The notes below the pieces were generated by a model. It had not been told where the DNA came from, did no database searches, and saw nothing but the letters and a program-made list of their open reading frames with translations. Positions 6,494 to 7,917 of a DNA stretch of 7,917 bases are shown here, in pieces. The translations under genes and the position numbers were made by a program. Position 1 is the stretch's first letter, and every line of letters begins with the position of its first letter. Origin of the DNA: Spirochaetales bacterium (GTDB taxonomy: Bacteria > Spirochaetota > Spirochaetia > SZUA-6); the NCBI GenBank assembly GCA_003233545.1, contig QILZ01000245.1, forward strand, positions 1 through 7,917, given 5' to 3'.

Positions 6494-6535
6494 ATGATAA
6501 AAAGGCCGTTTGGCCAGGGGAAAAACAGAAGCTAA
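6494..6535 (+). CDS. possible 13-codon leader ORF coupled to pduT
   Basis: ATG at 6494 opens a 13-codon frame (MIKRPFGQGKNRS) whose TAA stop (6533-6535) shares a base with the pduT start in a TAATG overlap. A GGA stands 4 bases before its ATG. The only purine run in front of pduT itself is AGGGG, 14 bases from its ATG, so re-initiation from this leader could help pduT translation. The frame also covers the GGCC hairpin at 6504-6515. It is short enough to be chance. Confidence 0.25.
   Translation: MIKRPFGQGKNRS
6504..6515 (+). other. GGCC hairpin before pduT
   Basis: GGCC (6504-6507) pairs with GGCC (6512-6515) around GTTT, just upstream of the AGGGG purine run. It contains part of the AAAGGCCGTT 10-mer also seen at 4157-4166 in the other long intercistronic gap of the operon. 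Confidence 0.25.
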
Positions 6536-7110
6536 TGAAAAGCAGCGTTATCGGCATTCTTGAATTTAACAGTGTGGCAGCGGGAATAACAGCTTTGGAC
6601 AGCATGGCAAAGGCTGCCCCTGTAGAAATAGTAAAAGCCGAGGTTGTCTGCCCCGGCAAGTTTGTGATTATTGTAACAGGTGATGTTGCCTCCGTGGAAA
6701 CCTCTCTTTTAAGCGGCAGAAAGGACAGGGAGTTATGGCTTGTTGATGAATTGTTTATTCCGAATCTTCACAACCGGATAATACCTGCCCTGGGGTTTAC
6801 CCGGCCTGTTAAAACATGGGATGCCCTTGGGATAATAGAGGCTTATTCTGTTACGGGAGGAGTGGAAGCAGGAGATGCTGCTGCCAAGGAAGCGGATGTC
6901 GAGATACCGGAGATAGGTATAAGCACCGAAATGAGCGGAAAATCGTACATTAAGATTATGGGTTCGATAGAAGCGGTGGAGGCTTCCGTACAAGCCGGGG
7001 TCGAAGTGCTCAAGCGCAAGGGCCTTCTCTGCAATCAGATTATTATTCCCAGGCCTCATCCTGATATAAGGGACTTTGTGATAACAAAGAGCCTCACCGA
7101 TAAACCGTAG
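6535..7110 (+). CDS. pduT: PduT-type BMC-T shell protein with Fe-S-binding cysteine
   Basis: Tandem-BMC-domain shell protein of 191 residues (PduT is 184) that forms trimers; in PduT a [4Fe-4S] cluster sits in the central pore and carries electrons across the shell. Domain 1 is about residues 4-90 (IGILEFNSVAAG at the start) and domain 2 about 95-185 (ALGIIEAYSVTGG, then NQIIIPRPHPD near the end). Both are in normal, not permuted, order. Cys39 in VVCPGKF (codon 6649-6651) corresponds to Cys38 of PduT, the cluster ligand, in the same CPGKF context. The gene sits directly behind the PduS-like gene, its expected electron partner. No in-frame start exists upstream before a gap of 81 bp, and the first residues match the family start, so ATG 6535 is well supported despite a poor ribosome site. 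Confidence 0.93.
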   Translation: MKSSVIGILEFNSVAAGITALDSMAKAAPVEIVKAEVVCPGKFVIIVTGDVASVETSLLSGRKDRELWLVDELFIPNLHNRIIPALGFTRPVKTWDALGIIEAYSVTGGVEAGDAAAKEADVEIPEIGISTEMSGKSYIKIMGSIEAVEASVQAGVEVLKRKGLLCNQIIIPRPHPDIRDFVITKSLTDKP

Positions 7111-7135
7111 AAGCGGATGTTCGGAAGGAGAAGAT

Positions 7136-7917
7136 ATGGATATTAACGAACAGAGTATAAGATTGGTGGTTGCAGAGGTAGTAAAATCACTGGACCTGGA
7201 AAAACTTACTTCTTCAATGCATGGAAGCGGACATGATGGTATATATCCCGATATAAATACTGCAATTGCAGAGGCGAAAAAAGGGCAGGAAGTACTTACG
7301 GCCGGGACATCCGGACTTAGGGAGAAAATTATATCTGCCATGCGCGAAGCGGCTCTTTCGCACCTCGAGGAGATTTCCCGGCTTGCGGTAGAAGAGACCG
7401 GTATGGGGAACTGTAAGGATAAAATAGCAAAGAACAGGGTTGCTGCCGCTATGACGCCGGGAATCGAAGATATAAAGCCTTATTCTTTTAAGGATGAGCG
7501 GGGGATGACTCTTACATACTATGTACCCTACGGGGTTATCGGTGCGATCACACCGAGTACAAATCCTACCGAAACCATTATCAATAACAGTATAGGAATG
7601 GTTGCGGCGGGGAATTCCGTTGTTTTTAATCCTCATCCTGCAGCCAAAGAGGTGTCCGGGCTTATTATTTCCATACTCGACAGGGCTATTATTGCAGCAG
7701 GCGGACCTTCCGGACTTGTATGTACCGTGGAAAATCCGACAATACAGTCCGCACAGAGTATGATGCACCATCCGGATATCGCACTTTTAGTTGTTACAGG
7801 AGGTCCTGCGGTAGTAGAAGAGGCATTAAAAAGCAGAAAAAAGGTAATTGCGGCAGGACCGGGGAATCCGCCGTGTGTAGTGGATGAGACGGCTGATATT
7901 GTTAAAGCGGCACAGGA
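7136..7917 (+). CDS. CoA-acylating aldehyde dehydrogenase (PduP/EutE family), 3' partial
   Basis: NAD-dependent enzyme converting an aldehyde plus CoA to acyl-CoA, the core lumen enzyme of metabolosomes. The first 260 residues of an expected 460 or so are present; the window ends before the catalytic cysteine region. Family strings are GVIGAITPSTNPTETII, NSIGMVAAGNSVVFNPHP, LLVVTGGPAVVEEAL, and AAGPGNPPCVVDETADI, the last reading like EutE. The N-terminal NEQSIRLVVAEVVKSL (residues 4-19) has hydrophobic residues spaced 3-4 apart (I8, V11/V12, V15, L19) and is followed by a flexible Ser/Gly/His linker before the catalytic fold. That is the layout of an encapsulation peptide that docks cargo on the shell. 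The start has AAGGAG at 7125-7130, 5 bases before the ATG. Whether it acts on acetaldehyde, propionaldehyde or another aldehyde cannot be decided. Confidence 0.95.
   Translation, partial: MDINEQSIRLVVAEVVKSLDLEKLTSSMHGSGHDGIYPDINTAIAEAKKGQEVLTAGTSGLREKIISAMREAALSHLEEISRLAVEETGMGNCKDKIAKNRVAAAMTPGIEDIKPYSFKDERGMTLTYYVPYGVIGAITPSTNPTETIINNSIGMVAAGNSVVFNPHPAAKEVSGLIISILDRAIIAAGGPSGLVCTVENPTIQSAQSMMHHPDIALLVVTGGPAVVEEALKSRKKVIAAGPGNPPCVVDETADIVKAAQ

Noticed and set aside
6733..7771. Two long minus-strand open frames across the pduT and aldehyde dehydrogenase genes
   Set aside because: They are shadows of strongly conserved coding sequence on the plus strand, with low-complexity, unrecognisable translations.
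1..7917. CRISPR array, tRNA or rRNA gene, insertion sequence or phage genes
   Set aside because: No regularly spaced repeats, tRNA-like folds, transposase motifs or terminal inverted repeats were seen; nearly all bases are explained by the listed genes.

Overview
The window holds a bacterial microcompartment (BMC, metabolosome) operon and its neighbours. The codon use, the moderate GC of the genes (I estimate the mid-40s percent by eye), the AT-rich promoter region and the gene content suggest an anaerobic or facultative fermenter. A spirochaete or a firmicute would fit, but nothing here (no rRNA or other phylogenetic marker) settles the taxon.

Left part (1-2538, + strand): the 3' nine-tenths of kbl (2-amino-3-ketobutyrate CoA ligase, glycine C-acetyltransferase), then a 450-residue fold-type I PLP aminotransferase. 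Middle (2555-3337, - strand): a DeoR-family repressor, convergent with the aminotransferase. An AT-rich 162-bp intergenic region (3338-3499) carries two back-to-back sigma70-type promoters, one for deoR and one for the BMC operon.

Right part (3500 to the end, + strand) is one tightly packed operon. In order it encodes a circularly permuted tandem BMC-T shell protein, a hexameric BMC-H shell protein (PduA/EutM type), two pentameric BMC-P vertex proteins (EutN/CcmL type, overlapping by ATGA), a PduS-like Fe-S protein, a PduT-type BMC-T shell protein with its cluster-binding cysteine, and the first 260 residues of a CoA-acylating aldehyde dehydrogenase (PduP/EutE type) with an N-terminal encapsulation-like helix.

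How they work together: the shell proteins could build a closed compartment. The aldehyde dehydrogenase inside would turn an aldehyde plus CoA into acyl-CoA. PduS plus PduT would pass electrons through the shell. The DeoR protein probably senses a phosphorylated sugar or similar metabolite and controls the operon. The signature enzyme that makes the aldehyde is not in the window, so the substrate is unknown.

The most unusual point is that the PduS-like protein keeps both [4Fe-4S] motifs but has lost the glycine-rich flavin/NADH-binding signature and the other flavin-site motifs. This suggests a flavin-free electron conduit rather than an NADH-oxidising one. Kbl and the aminotransferase could be functionally linked to the compartment (threonine/glycine/C2 metabolism), but this rests only on adjacency.
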